From an uncultured Clostridia bacterium (GTDB lineage: Bacteria; Bacillota; Clostridia; Christensenellales; Borkfalkiaceae), in the NCBI GenBank assembly GCA_947627575.1, contig CANQWN010000002.1, positions 179,922 through 243,921 of the forward strand: a DNA stretch of 64,000 bases, read 5' to 3'. Position 1 is the stretch's first letter. Every line of letters begins with the position of its first letter. The position numbers were made by a program, and so were the translations under genes. The notes below the pieces were generated by a model, which searched no databases, was not told the origin of the DNA, and saw only the letters and a list, made by a program, of their open reading frames with translations. Of this stretch, positions 49,348 through 56,922 are shown in pieces.

Positions 49348-50066
49348 AGTTTTTTACAGATAAAATTTATTCTCTCGTCCTCGGAACCGCCGAGGTGCCC
49401 CTCGGTTTGCACCGAAAAGCCAGCCGCGCGCAACATTTCGGCGGTTTGGGCTTTGCCGTGCATATACTGCACGTGCCTTTCGTCGTAGCGGGTATACCTG
49501 CCGTCCTTGCCGCGCAGAAAAAGCGTGACGTCCATAATTATGCTTTCGCCCTCGCGGCGGTTGAACCACAGGTAGGTGTAATCTTCGCTGTCGTCGGCGA
49601 ATAGATTGTCGCCTATAACCTCTTCCAGCTTCTTGCGGGAGCTTATGTCGAATATGAACGCGCCGCCCTTTTTAAGCGAAGCCGCCGCGCGGGCAAACGC
49701 CGCAGGCAGTTTTTCGGGCGGGATATAGTTGAAGCAATCGTTTACGGAAATGATGAAGTCCGCCTTTTTAAGCAGTTTAAGTTTGACGGCGTCGCCCTGG
49801 ACAAAGGGGACGTTTATCCCCTCCTCCGCGGCGAGGATACGCGCGCGGGACAGCATTTCCGCCGAAACGTCCACGCCCGTCATATCGTATCCGGCGCGGC
49901 AGAGCGCGCGGGTGAAATAGCCGTTGCCGCAACCCACGTCCGCGCCGACGGGACCCGCCCCGAGGCTTTTAAGTTTTTCAATTAAATACTGCGACCATTG
50001 TTCATAGCCGCAGTCCTTATTAAGATATTCAAAACATCTGCCCGTGGCAGAATAGCTGTCTTGCAT
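49344..50066 (-). CDS. Class I SAM-dependent methyltransferase
   Basis: A 240-residue methyltransferase. SAM-binding motif I is GADVGCGNGYFTRAL, followed by acidic motif II (MTGVDVSAEML) and motif IV around ISVNDCFNYI. The substrate is not predictable; the fold group includes small-molecule and tRNA methyltransferases. SD AAGGTAAG precedes ATG 50066. It follows the membrane protein gene by 8 nt and overlaps hslO by 4 nt. Confidence 0.85.
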   Translation of the reverse strand: MQDSYSATGRCFEYLNKDCGYEQWSQYLIEKLKSLGAGPVGADVGCGNGYFTRALCRAGYDMTGVDVSAEMLSRARILAAEEGINVPFVQGDAVKLKLLKKADFIISVNDCFNYIPPEKLPAAFARAAASLKKGGAFIFDISSRKKLEEVIGDNLFADDSEDYTYLWFNRREGESIIMDVTLFLRGKDGRYTRYDERHVQYMHGKAQTAEMLRAAGFSVQTEGHLGGSEDERINFICKKL

Positions 50067-50074
50067 GGCTTACC

Positions 50075-51322
50075 TTATTTAAGCAGGTTGTCGCCCAGCT
50101 TTTTCTTGTTTTTCTTTTTGCCTTCCGAGGCTTTAAGCGCGCGCTCGCGTTCGGCGAAAAGTTTGTTGTATTCCGCATAGACGGGATCGCCGCGGTGCGC
50201 CTCTTCATAGCCGCGTATGTCTTCGGCAAGTTTTTTGCGGTTTTCCGAAATTCCGCCGAGATCCGCGCGGGTGAACGTGGAACCCAAAGAAGTTACGGAA
50301 GCCGTTTCGGATACGGGAAGTATGGGTTTGCCTATAAGCTCGCTTTTGCCTGCGGCAAGCAGTTCGCGCGCGACGCGCTTGTCCTCTTCTTCCTTTTCCT
50401 GCTGTAACTGTTTGGGGGATTTATTGGCTTTAGCCGCTTCCTCCGCCGCTTTCAGATTGGGGGTGATGAACATATCGAACACGCCCTGCGTGAAACTCAT
50501 CCAGACGAGCAATATGAACGAAAAGCCCAACAGAATGAACACTATATACGAGATGGTGCGCACCACGCCGCCTATAAGATACAGCCATACGGGAATCAAG
50601 GCGAAGCCGGCGAAGAACATAGTTTGTATTATGCTACCCACCATTAGTACAAACGAATTTTTGATAAGCTGGATAAATTTAACCCTGTAACTTATGCCCG
50701 TAGCAAGCAACCAACCGCAGTAAAGCCCGACGAGTATTGTCGCTATTATCATAAACGCATAGGCGGTTAAAGGACCGTGGCGGCTTGCGCCCTGCGCGAT
50801 AACCATATCCTTCCAGTCGCCTACTATAACGCAACCGAAGAAGAACGCCATAAACACCGTTACGGGCAAAACCGTGTTGAAAAAGCCCACTTTTATGCCG
50901 TGGAAAAAGCCCTTTACGGAAAACTGACCGTGGGTGTTGAGAAGTTTTTTTATGGAATACGCGCCGCCGGAAATGCCCAACGAGGCGATAAACCCGGCAA
51001 CTATCAGAAGCGAATAGAAAATGAGATCGGCGGCGAGATACACGCCCTCCGGACCGCCCTGCATATTGGGCGCGGTGTTGATGAGGAGGCTGGGGTTGAA
51101 AGGATATATCGCGCCCTGACCCGTAACCATCAGCGAACGGAAAATCATTATCGCAACGCCCGGAAGGAATGTTATCAGAATGAAAATATTTATAAGTATA
51201 AGTTTGCCGAAACAGGACTTGAATACGCCCCACGTTTCGCTCCATCTGCCGCCCGTGGGAGACTGCCTTACATAGTCGTCGGCAATTTCGTTGCCTTCGA
51301 GGTTGCTAACTTTTAAAGCCAT
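50075..51322 (-). CDS. Multi-pass membrane protein with charged cytoplasmic tail
   Basis: A 415-residue protein: a ~35-residue polar N-terminus, about six membrane helices (LILINIFILITFLPGVAIM, LIFYSLLIVAGFIASLGI, and others up to VFILLGFSFILLVWM), and a ~130-residue tail rich in Lys, Glu and Ala, probably cytoplasmic and partly coiled coil. The layout loosely recalls DUF624/YesL-like membrane proteins; I do not recognise it firmly. It heads the run with the methyltransferase, Hsp33, TPR and HEAT-like genes and has its own promoter at 51374-51402. Confidence 0.75.
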   Translation of the reverse strand: MALKVSNLEGNEIADDYVRQSPTGGRWSETWGVFKSCFGKLILINIFILITFLPGVAIMIFRSLMVTGQGAIYPFNPSLLINTAPNMQGGPEGVYLAADLIFYSLLIVAGFIASLGISGGAYSIKKLLNTHGQFSVKGFFHGIKVGFFNTVLPVTVFMAFFFGCVIVGDWKDMVIAQGASRHGPLTAYAFMIIATILVGLYCGWLLATGISYRVKFIQLIKNSFVLMVGSIIQTMFFAGFALIPVWLYLIGGVVRTISYIVFILLGFSFILLVWMSFTQGVFDMFITPNLKAAEEAAKANKSPKQLQQEKEEEDKRVARELLAAGKSELIGKPILPVSETASVTSLGSTFTRADLGGISENRKKLAEDIRGYEEAHRGDPVYAEYNKLFAERERALKASEGKKKNKKKLGDNLLK

Positions 51323-51373
51323 ACGTTTACCTTACTGTATTTTTAGCGCGTTTTTTTCAGCGCGGTTATTGTA

Positions 51374-51402
51374 ATTATAACGCATAGTTGAAAATATTTC
51401 AA
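51374..51402 (-). promoter_or_regulatory. Promoter of the membrane protein-hslO-TPR operon
   Basis: TTGAAA (51402-51397), 17-bp spacer, TATAAT (51379-51374). A perfect palindrome, AGTTGAAA-ATA-TTTCAACT (51386-51404), covers the -35 box and could be a repressor site. Confidence 0.75.
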
Positions 51403-51422
51403 CTGTTTTGCCCCTCTTTTTC

Positions 51423-51451
51423 TTTACAACCGCGGCGATATATGATATTAT
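51423..51451 (+). promoter_or_regulatory. Promoter of asd-dapA-dapB
   Basis: TTTACA at 51423-51428, 17-bp spacer, TATTAT at 51446-51451; start near 51458. Confidence 0.75.
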
Positions 51452-51464
51452 TAGCATAATTTAC

Positions 51465-51488
51465 GGGCATCGTTGCAATGCCCTTTTT
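51465..51488 (+). terminator. Short terminator-like hairpin in the asd leader
   Basis: GGGCAT/ATGCCC stem (51465-51470 and 51478-51483), 7-nt loop, then TTTTT at 51484-51488, between the promoter and the asd SD. It may be a simple attenuator; I see no sensor domain. Confidence 0.5.
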
Positions 51489-51511
51489 CATAACTTACGA
51501 GGTGACGGACT

Positions 51512-52588
51512 ATGAAGGTATACAAGGTTGCCGTAATCGGCGCGACGGGTATGGTGGGACAGAGATTTCTTGCCATACTTAAAGATCACCCGCAGTTTGA
51601 AGTGAAAATTTTGGCGGCTTCCGCCTCTTCCGCGGGCAAAAAATACGCGCACGCCGTAAAAAAATGGCGGCTGGCGGAACCGATGCCCGAAAAATACGCG
51701 GATATGACGGTTTACGACGCGGATAAGGACGCCGCGGAAATAGCTTCCGCCGTGGACTTTTGCTTTTGCGCGGTGAATATGGAAAAACAAGCCGTGCGCG
51801 CGCTGGAAGAAAAGTACGCAAAGCTGGAAACGCCCGTAATTTCCAACAATTCCGCAAACCGCTTTACGCCCGACGTGCCTATGATAATACCCGAAATAAA
51901 CCCCGGGCATCTTGAAATAATAGGCGCGCAGAGAAAGCGTTTGGGGACGAAGCGCGGCTTTATCGCCGTAAAAAGCAACTGTTCCCTGCAATCCTACGTG
52001 CCGCTGTTGCACCCGCTGAAAAAATTCGGGATAACCGAAGTTGCCGTATGCACCTATCAGGCTGTTTCCGGCGCGGGAAAAACTTTCGAGACGATGCCCG
52101 AAATAACGGACAACGTTATACCCTATATCGGCGGCGAGGAAGAAAAAAGCGAAAGGGAACCGCTTAAAATATGGGGCGAGATACGCGGCGCGGAAATTGT
52201 GCCCGCGCAAACCCCGCATATTACGGCGCAGTGCCTGCGGGTGCCCGTTTCCGACGGGCATACGGCGGCGGTTTTCGTAAAATTCGCGCACAAGCCTTCC
52301 AAAGAAGAAATTTTGACGGCGTGGGCGGAATACGAGGGCGAACCGCAGAAACTTAAACTTCATTCCGCGCCCGAAAAGTTTATAAGATATTGCGAAGAGA
52401 GCGACAGACCGCAACCCCGCCTTGACAGAAATACCGATAAGGGAATGTCCGTATTTGCGGGCAGACTGCGCGACGACGCCGTGTTCGACTATAAATTTAT
52501 AGGAATGTCGCACAACACCCTGCGCGGGGCGGCGGGCGGAGCCGTTCTGCTTGCCGAATTGCTTGCGGCGAAAGGTTATCTTGATTGA
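51512..52588 (+). CDS. asd: Aspartate-semialdehyde dehydrogenase
   Basis: A 358-residue ASADH making aspartate semialdehyde for lysine, DAP, threonine and methionine. Seen: the NADP-binding VIGATGMVGQRF, the catalytic SNCSLQ with Cys157, and the AQTPHITAQCLRVPVSDGHTA region with the catalytic His. The sequence style (VSGAGKTFETMPEI) resembles the archaeal/fungal branch of ASADH rather than the common bacterial one. SD GAGGTGA precedes ATG 51512. It leads an operon with dapA and dapB. Confidence 0.93.
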   Translation: MKVYKVAVIGATGMVGQRFLAILKDHPQFEVKILAASASSAGKKYAHAVKKWRLAEPMPEKYADMTVYDADKDAAEIASAVDFCFCAVNMEKQAVRALEEKYAKLETPVISNNSANRFTPDVPMIIPEINPGHLEIIGAQRKRLGTKRGFIAVKSNCSLQSYVPLLHPLKKFGITEVAVCTYQAVSGAGKTFETMPEITDNVIPYIGGEEEKSEREPLKIWGEIRGAEIVPAQTPHITAQCLRVPVSDGHTAAVFVKFAHKPSKEEILTAWAEYEGEPQKLKLHSAPEKFIRYCEESDRPQPRLDRNTDKGMSVFAGRLRDDAVFDYKFIGMSHNTLRGAAGGAVLLAELLAAKGYLD

Positions 52589-52664
52589 CGCGGTAACCCG
52601 CAAACAAACTTCGCCATAAGATAATAACAGCGAAAAATACGGGCTTATGTCCGGAAGGATTGAT

Positions 52665-53555
52665 ATGACAGGTTTTTTCAGAGGGCTTGCCACCGCAATG
52701 GTTACCCCCTTCGACGAGAACGGGGTAAACCTTGACGCTTTGGGCGAGATGATAGAATACCAGATAGACGGCGGCGCGGACGCCCTTGTGATTTTGGGCA
52801 CCACGGGCGAACCGGCGACTATGACGGAGGACGAAAAGCGCGAAGTTACGGAATATTCCGTAGCCAAAATAGCGAAGCGCGCAAAGTGCATTATAGGCGC
52901 GGGCAGCAACGATACGCGCAAAGCCGTTGAAGCGAGCGTGCGCGCGCAGAAAGCGGGCGCGGACGGCATTTTGGCGGTTACGCCCTATTACAACCGTTGC
53001 ACGCAGAACGGCATTTACGAATATTACAGCGCCATCTGCAAAGCGGTGGACGTACCCGTGATAGTTTACAACGTGCCCTCGCGCACGGCGGTGAACGTGT
53101 TGCCCGAAACGGCGGAAAGGCTGGCGGATATACCCAACGTGGCGGGGATAAAGGAAGCGTGCGGAAATATGGCGCAGGTATGCGAGACTATGCGCCGCAT
53201 CCGCGGAAAGATAGACCTGTATTCCGGCGAGGACTTCCTAAACCTGCCTATGCTTGCCATCGGCGGCGCGGGGCTTATTTCGGTAGTTTCCAACGTGGCG
53301 CCCAAACTTGTGAAGAAGATGTTTAACCTCGTAAATGAAAACAAACTGAAAGAAGCCAACGAATTGCAGGACTTTTTGTTGCCGCTTGAGGACGCGTGCT
53401 TTTATGAAGTTAATCCCATCCCCGTGAAAGCCGCTTTGAATATGATAGGCTTTAAGGCGGGCGCGCCCCGTCCCCCTCTCACCGTTCTCGAACACGAAAA
53501 CGCGGTTAAACTGCGCGCGGAAATTATAAAGGCCGGAATAAAAGTATATGATTGA
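52665..53555 (+). CDS. dapA: 4-hydroxy-tetrahydrodipicolinate synthase
   Basis: A 296-residue class I aldolase-fold enzyme joining pyruvate and aspartate semialdehyde. Seen: GTTGEPATMTEDEK with the Thr-Thr pair, YYNRCTQNGIYEYY, YNVPSRTAVN with the catalytic Tyr, and the Schiff-base Lys in AGIKEACGN. The start at 52665 is preferred because GGAAGGA lies 5 nt before it; ATG 52647 would add six residues with no SD. It overlaps dapB by 8 nt. Confidence 0.95.
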   Translation: MTGFFRGLATAMVTPFDENGVNLDALGEMIEYQIDGGADALVILGTTGEPATMTEDEKREVTEYSVAKIAKRAKCIIGAGSNDTRKAVEASVRAQKAGADGILAVTPYYNRCTQNGIYEYYSAICKAVDVPVIVYNVPSRTAVNVLPETAERLADIPNVAGIKEACGNMAQVCETMRRIRGKIDLYSGEDFLNLPMLAIGGAGLISVVSNVAPKLVKKMFNLVNENKLKEANELQDFLLPLEDACFYEVNPIPVKAALNMIGFKAGAPRPPLTVLEHENAVKLRAEIIKAGIKVYD

Positions 53556-54294
53556 TTTGCTTATAACGGGCATAAACGGCAAGATGGGCGGCAACCTTGT
53601 TGCGCTGTCCGCCGAAGATAAGGAAATACGCATTGCGGGCGGCGTGGACGCAGACGTAAGCGACAAATACGGCTTGCCCGTATGGAAAAACTTCCGCTCG
53701 GTAGACGCGCATGCGGACGTGATAATAGATTTTTCCTCCCCCTCCGCGCTGGAAGGCGAGCTGGAATGGGCGGCGGAAAGAAAAGTGCCCGCAGTGCTTG
53801 CCGCAACCGGATACGACGAACGCCACCTTGAACTTATAGCGGACGCGGCGAAAAAGACGGCTGTTTTCCGCACCGCAAACTTTTCGTTGGGGATAAACCT
53901 GCTTATCAAATTGGTGCGGCAAGCCGCCGAAACATTGGGCGAAAAGTTTGACGTGGAAATAATAGAAAAACACCACAACCTTAAAGCCGACGCGCCCAGC
54001 GGCACCGCGCTTATGCTTGCCGAAAGCGTGAACGGCGCCTTCGGCGACGGAAAACGGATTATGAACGGCAGAGCGGGCGCAGTGGGCAAACGCGGAAACG
54101 AAATAGGTATTCACGCCGTGCGCGGCGGAACTATCGTGGGCGAACACGAGGTTATGTTTGCCGGCGAGGACGAAATAATTACGCTTGCGCACTCGGCGAG
54201 GAGCAAAAAAGTTTTCGCCGCGGGCGCGCTTAAAGCCGCAAAATGGCTGTGCGGCAAACCCGCAGGGCTTTATTCTATGGACGATTTGCTGTAA
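53548..54294 (+). CDS. dapB: 4-hydroxy-tetrahydrodipicolinate reductase
   Basis: A 248-residue reductase catalysing the second DAP-branch step. Seen: the nucleotide-binding TGINGKMGGNL, IDFSSPSAL, the GY/ATGYDE region, the catalytic EIIEKHHNLKADAPSGTA with the His pair and Lys, and GGTIVGEHEVMFAG. With asd and dapA it forms a compact lysine/meso-DAP operon that supports peptidoglycan synthesis. Confidence 0.95.
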   Translation: MIDLLITGINGKMGGNLVALSAEDKEIRIAGGVDADVSDKYGLPVWKNFRSVDAHADVIIDFSSPSALEGELEWAAERKVPAVLAATGYDERHLELIADAAKKTAVFRTANFSLGINLLIKLVRQAAETLGEKFDVEIIEKHHNLKADAPSGTALMLAESVNGAFGDGKRIMNGRAGAVGKRGNEIGIHAVRGGTIVGEHEVMFAGEDEIITLAHSARSKKVFAAGALKAAKWLCGKPAGLYSMDDLL

Positions 54295-54305
54295 ATTACG
54301 CCCCG

Positions 54306-54326
54306 TTTAACCTTTTTCAGGTTAAA
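54306..54326 (+). terminator. AT-rich hairpin after dapB
   Basis: TTTAACCT/AGGTTAAA with a 5-nt loop; the sequence after it is not T-rich, so it could be a weak terminator or an operator for the next gene. Confidence 0.4.
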
Positions 54327-54368
54327 TATGCATAAAAAGACAAAAAGTGTATAAAATAAAAATTGCCT

Positions 54369-54420
54369 TTGCAATAATCACATAAAAACGCCGCGGCAAG
54401 TGGTATTATATAATTGCAAA
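54369..54420 (+). promoter_or_regulatory. Extended -10 promoter of the XRE gene, flanked by an inverted repeat
   Basis: TG-G-TATTAT at 54401-54409 is an extended -10 element with no good -35. TTTGCAAT (54369-54376) and ATTGCAAA (54413-54420) flank it as an inverted pair, a possible site for autoregulation. Confidence 0.5.
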
Positions 54421-54465
54421 ACGCAAATAACATCTGATTAAGATATCGTAAAGAGGTACGAATTT

Positions 54466-54819
54466 ATGAATATCGGTTTTATTTTGAAAAGTTTAAGACT
54501 TGAGAAAGGACTTACCCAAACGGAGCTGGGGGAGATTCTGCACATCGGACAGGCTACCATAGCCTGCTATGAAAATTCCCAGAGGGAACCCCACATCGCA
54601 AACCTTATGGCCTATGCGGACTACTTTGAATGTTCGATAGACTATATCGTGGGCAGAACGGACGATATGGGAAATATCGTTATCAGCGCGGACAGAGCCG
54701 GAAGCACCGGCAACGCCCTGAATGCGGAGGAAAAGAAGATGTTGAAAAATTACAGAAAACTTTCCAATTCGCAGAAGCTGAAACTTGAGGGATATTCCGA
54801 AGGGCTTTTGGCAAAATAA
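54466..54819 (+). CDS. XRE-family transcriptional regulator
   Basis: A 117-residue protein with an N-terminal XRE helix-turn-helix (KSLRLEKGLTQTELGEILHIGQATIACYE, quoted in part as LTQTELGEIL and QATIACYENSQREP) and a short helical C-terminal region (about 88-117) that may dimerise. The FECSIDYIVGRTD stretch is common in chromosomal XRE regulators of Clostridia. No phage gene is nearby, so a stand-alone regulator is likely; its targets are unknown. SD GAGGT lies 9 nt before ATG 54466. Confidence 0.88.
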   Translation: MNIGFILKSLRLEKGLTQTELGEILHIGQATIACYENSQREPHIANLMAYADYFECSIDYIVGRTDDMGNIVISADRAGSTGNALNAEEKKMLKNYRKLSNSQKLKLEGYSEGLLAK

Positions 54820-54880
54820 TCCTCCGCGCGAAAAATCTCAACCGTCCTACTCAACTTTTTATCGCCGGGTAAACCCGTAG

Positions 54881-54912
54881 AAAAAAAAGGCGCTTTTTTG
54901 CGCCTTTTTTTA
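54881..54912. terminator. Bidirectional terminator between XRE gene and ligA
   Basis: A-run, GGCGC (54889-54893), six T, GCGCC (54900-54904), T-run: a symmetric element able to stop transcription from both sides. Confidence 0.85.
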
Positions 54913-54931
54913 TGCCTTAAAATTATTTTTG

Positions 54932-56875
54932 TTATAAGTTGAGCATTTGACGGAAAGTTTGTTCGTCTATTATCCTTATCCCCGCTTTTTTGGCTTTTTC
55001 CAGCTTGCTGCCCGCCGCTTCGCCCGCTATGACGAGGGTTGTGGACGACGTTACGGAAGAAGCGCACGCCCCGCCCCGTTCCTCTATCAGCTTTTGGGCT
55101 TCGCTGCGGCGGAAATTTTCAAGCGTGCCCGTAAGCACCACCACTTCCCCGGAGAACACGCCGGAAGTTTTTTCCGCGGCGACATATTCGGGGTCTATCC
55201 CCGCCTGCCTGAATTTTTCTATTTCGGCGGCGTTGTCCGCGTCGGCGAACCAACGCACTATGGCGTCGGCGGTAACATCGCCTATGTTTTCGAGGGCTAC
55301 AAGTTCCTCGCGGGAAGCGCGGGAGAGTCGGCGTATGTTCCCAAACGCCTTTGCTATGTCGCGCGCGGCTACCTTGCCCACGCCGTCTATGCCCAATGCG
55401 AAGATAAACCTTTCGAGGGTTGCGGACTTGCTTTTTTGCAGAGCGGCAAGCAGATTTGCCGTCTTTTTGTCCTTAAAGCCTTCCAGCCTGCCCAAATCTT
55501 CGGCTGTAAGCGAATAAAGCTGTGAACATTCGGTTATGCCCAACACTTCGTTCAGGCGCGCCGCGGTCATTTCGGAAAGCCCCTCTATATCCATCGCGTC
55601 CTTCTGCGCGAAATGTTCTATCTTCCCCGTTATGCGCGGGCGGCAATATTTGTTGGGGCAGAACAGATTTGCCCCCACTTCTTCTATTTTGGCGTTACAG
55701 TACGGGCAGTATTCCGGCTTTACCACTTCAGCCGCCTCCCCGCCGTGTTCCACCGCGCCCAAAATTTCGGGTATAACCTCGTTGGAGCGGCGTATCAGCA
55801 CCTCGCTGCCCTTCCTTACGTCCTTGCGCTTTATGTCGCCGTAATTGTTAAGCGTGGCTTTTTTTACCGTGGCTCCGCCGAGGTCTACGGGGTCTACTAT
55901 GGCGAGGGGCGTAAGTTTGCCCGTCCTGCCTACCTGCCAGATTATGTCGCGCACGCGGGTTACCGTTTCCTCCGCTTCGAATTTATAAGCTATCGCCCAG
56001 CGTGGGAATTTATCGGTATAGCCCAACGCTTTGCGGGCGGAACAATCGTCCAGCTTTATCACCGCGCCGTCGGTAAGCACGTCGAGGGATTTGCGGTTTA
56101 CCTCTATCTCTTCCACGGCGGACTTAACTTCGTCCTCGCTGTTGCATACGCGCAGGAAGGGGAAAACTTTAAAGCCCTGCTCTTTGAGAAACCTGAAATG
56201 TTCCCTCTGCGTGGGAAGTTCGCCGTCGGACATATAGTTCACGTTATAGAACAAAATTTCGGGGTTTCTTTCGGCGGTGACGGCGGGGTCGAGATTGCGG
56301 ATTGCGCCCGCCACGGCGTTGCGCGCGTTTTTAAGCTGTTCCTTTGCGGTGCTGTTGTATTTGTCGAGTACGGAAAGGCGGATAACCGCCTCGCCCTGCA
56401 CTTCCAGCGTGCCCTTGTAAGAAATTGCGAGGGGAAAACTTTTTATGGTGAGGCACTGCGCCGTAACGTCCTCGCCCGCCACGCCGTTGCCGCGGGTGGT
56501 TGCGCGGACGAATTTGCCGCCGTCGTAAGTGAGGCACATCGTCAGCCCGTCGAATTTATATTCCACGGTGTATACGGGCGACGGAGCGCCCTTTTTCACG
56601 CGGGTGAAAAAGGCTTCCAGCTCGTCGTAAGACACGGCTTTATCGAGGCTGTAAAGGCGGGATATATGCTCGTGACGGACAAACTCTTTTACGGGTTCGC
56701 CGCCCACCCTGCGCGTGGGGCTGTCGTCCTCTACCCTGCCCGTGCTTTGCTCTAAAATTTTCAGCTCGTCGTAAAGCCTGTCGTATTCCGCGTCCTCCAC
56801 GGACGGGTTGTCAAGCACGTAATATTCGTACGCCCACTTATTCAGGGTATCTACAAGATAGCGCATTCTGTCCAT
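54932..56875 (-). CDS. ligA: NAD-dependent DNA ligase LigA
   Basis: A 647-residue NAD+ ligase. Seen: domain Ia (YEYYVLDNPSVEDAEYDRLY), the adenylation motif EYKFDG with Lys107 (the usual form is K-I-D-G), WQVGRTGKLTPLA, a four-Cys zinc finger (CPYC and CPNKYC), helix-hairpin-helix repeats, and a C-terminal BRCT domain (SGEVVVLTGTLENFRR). Slightly shorter than the ~670-residue average. It follows pcrA by 47 nt in the same direction; the pcrA-ligA pairing is common in Bacillota. Confidence 0.95.
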   Translation of the reverse strand: MDRMRYLVDTLNKWAYEYYVLDNPSVEDAEYDRLYDELKILEQSTGRVEDDSPTRRVGGEPVKEFVRHEHISRLYSLDKAVSYDELEAFFTRVKKGAPSPVYTVEYKFDGLTMCLTYDGGKFVRATTRGNGVAGEDVTAQCLTIKSFPLAISYKGTLEVQGEAVIRLSVLDKYNSTAKEQLKNARNAVAGAIRNLDPAVTAERNPEILFYNVNYMSDGELPTQREHFRFLKEQGFKVFPFLRVCNSEDEVKSAVEEIEVNRKSLDVLTDGAVIKLDDCSARKALGYTDKFPRWAIAYKFEAEETVTRVRDIIWQVGRTGKLTPLAIVDPVDLGGATVKKATLNNYGDIKRKDVRKGSEVLIRRSNEVIPEILGAVEHGGEAAEVVKPEYCPYCNAKIEEVGANLFCPNKYCRPRITGKIEHFAQKDAMDIEGLSEMTAARLNEVLGITECSQLYSLTAEDLGRLEGFKDKKTANLLAALQKSKSATLERFIFALGIDGVGKVAARDIAKAFGNIRRLSRASREELVALENIGDVTADAIVRWFADADNAAEIEKFRQAGIDPEYVAAEKTSGVFSGEVVVLTGTLENFRRSEAQKLIEERGGACASSVTSSTTLVIAGEAAGSKLEKAKKAGIRIIDEQTFRQMLNL

Positions 56876-56922
56876 AAAAAAACCTCTTCGGCTGTTCGCC
56901 GCAATATATGTAGGGGGTAATT

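Noticed and set aside
51452..51511. Lysine riboswitch before asd
   Set aside because: The leader is about 50 nt, much shorter than a lysine aptamer, and lacks its motifs.
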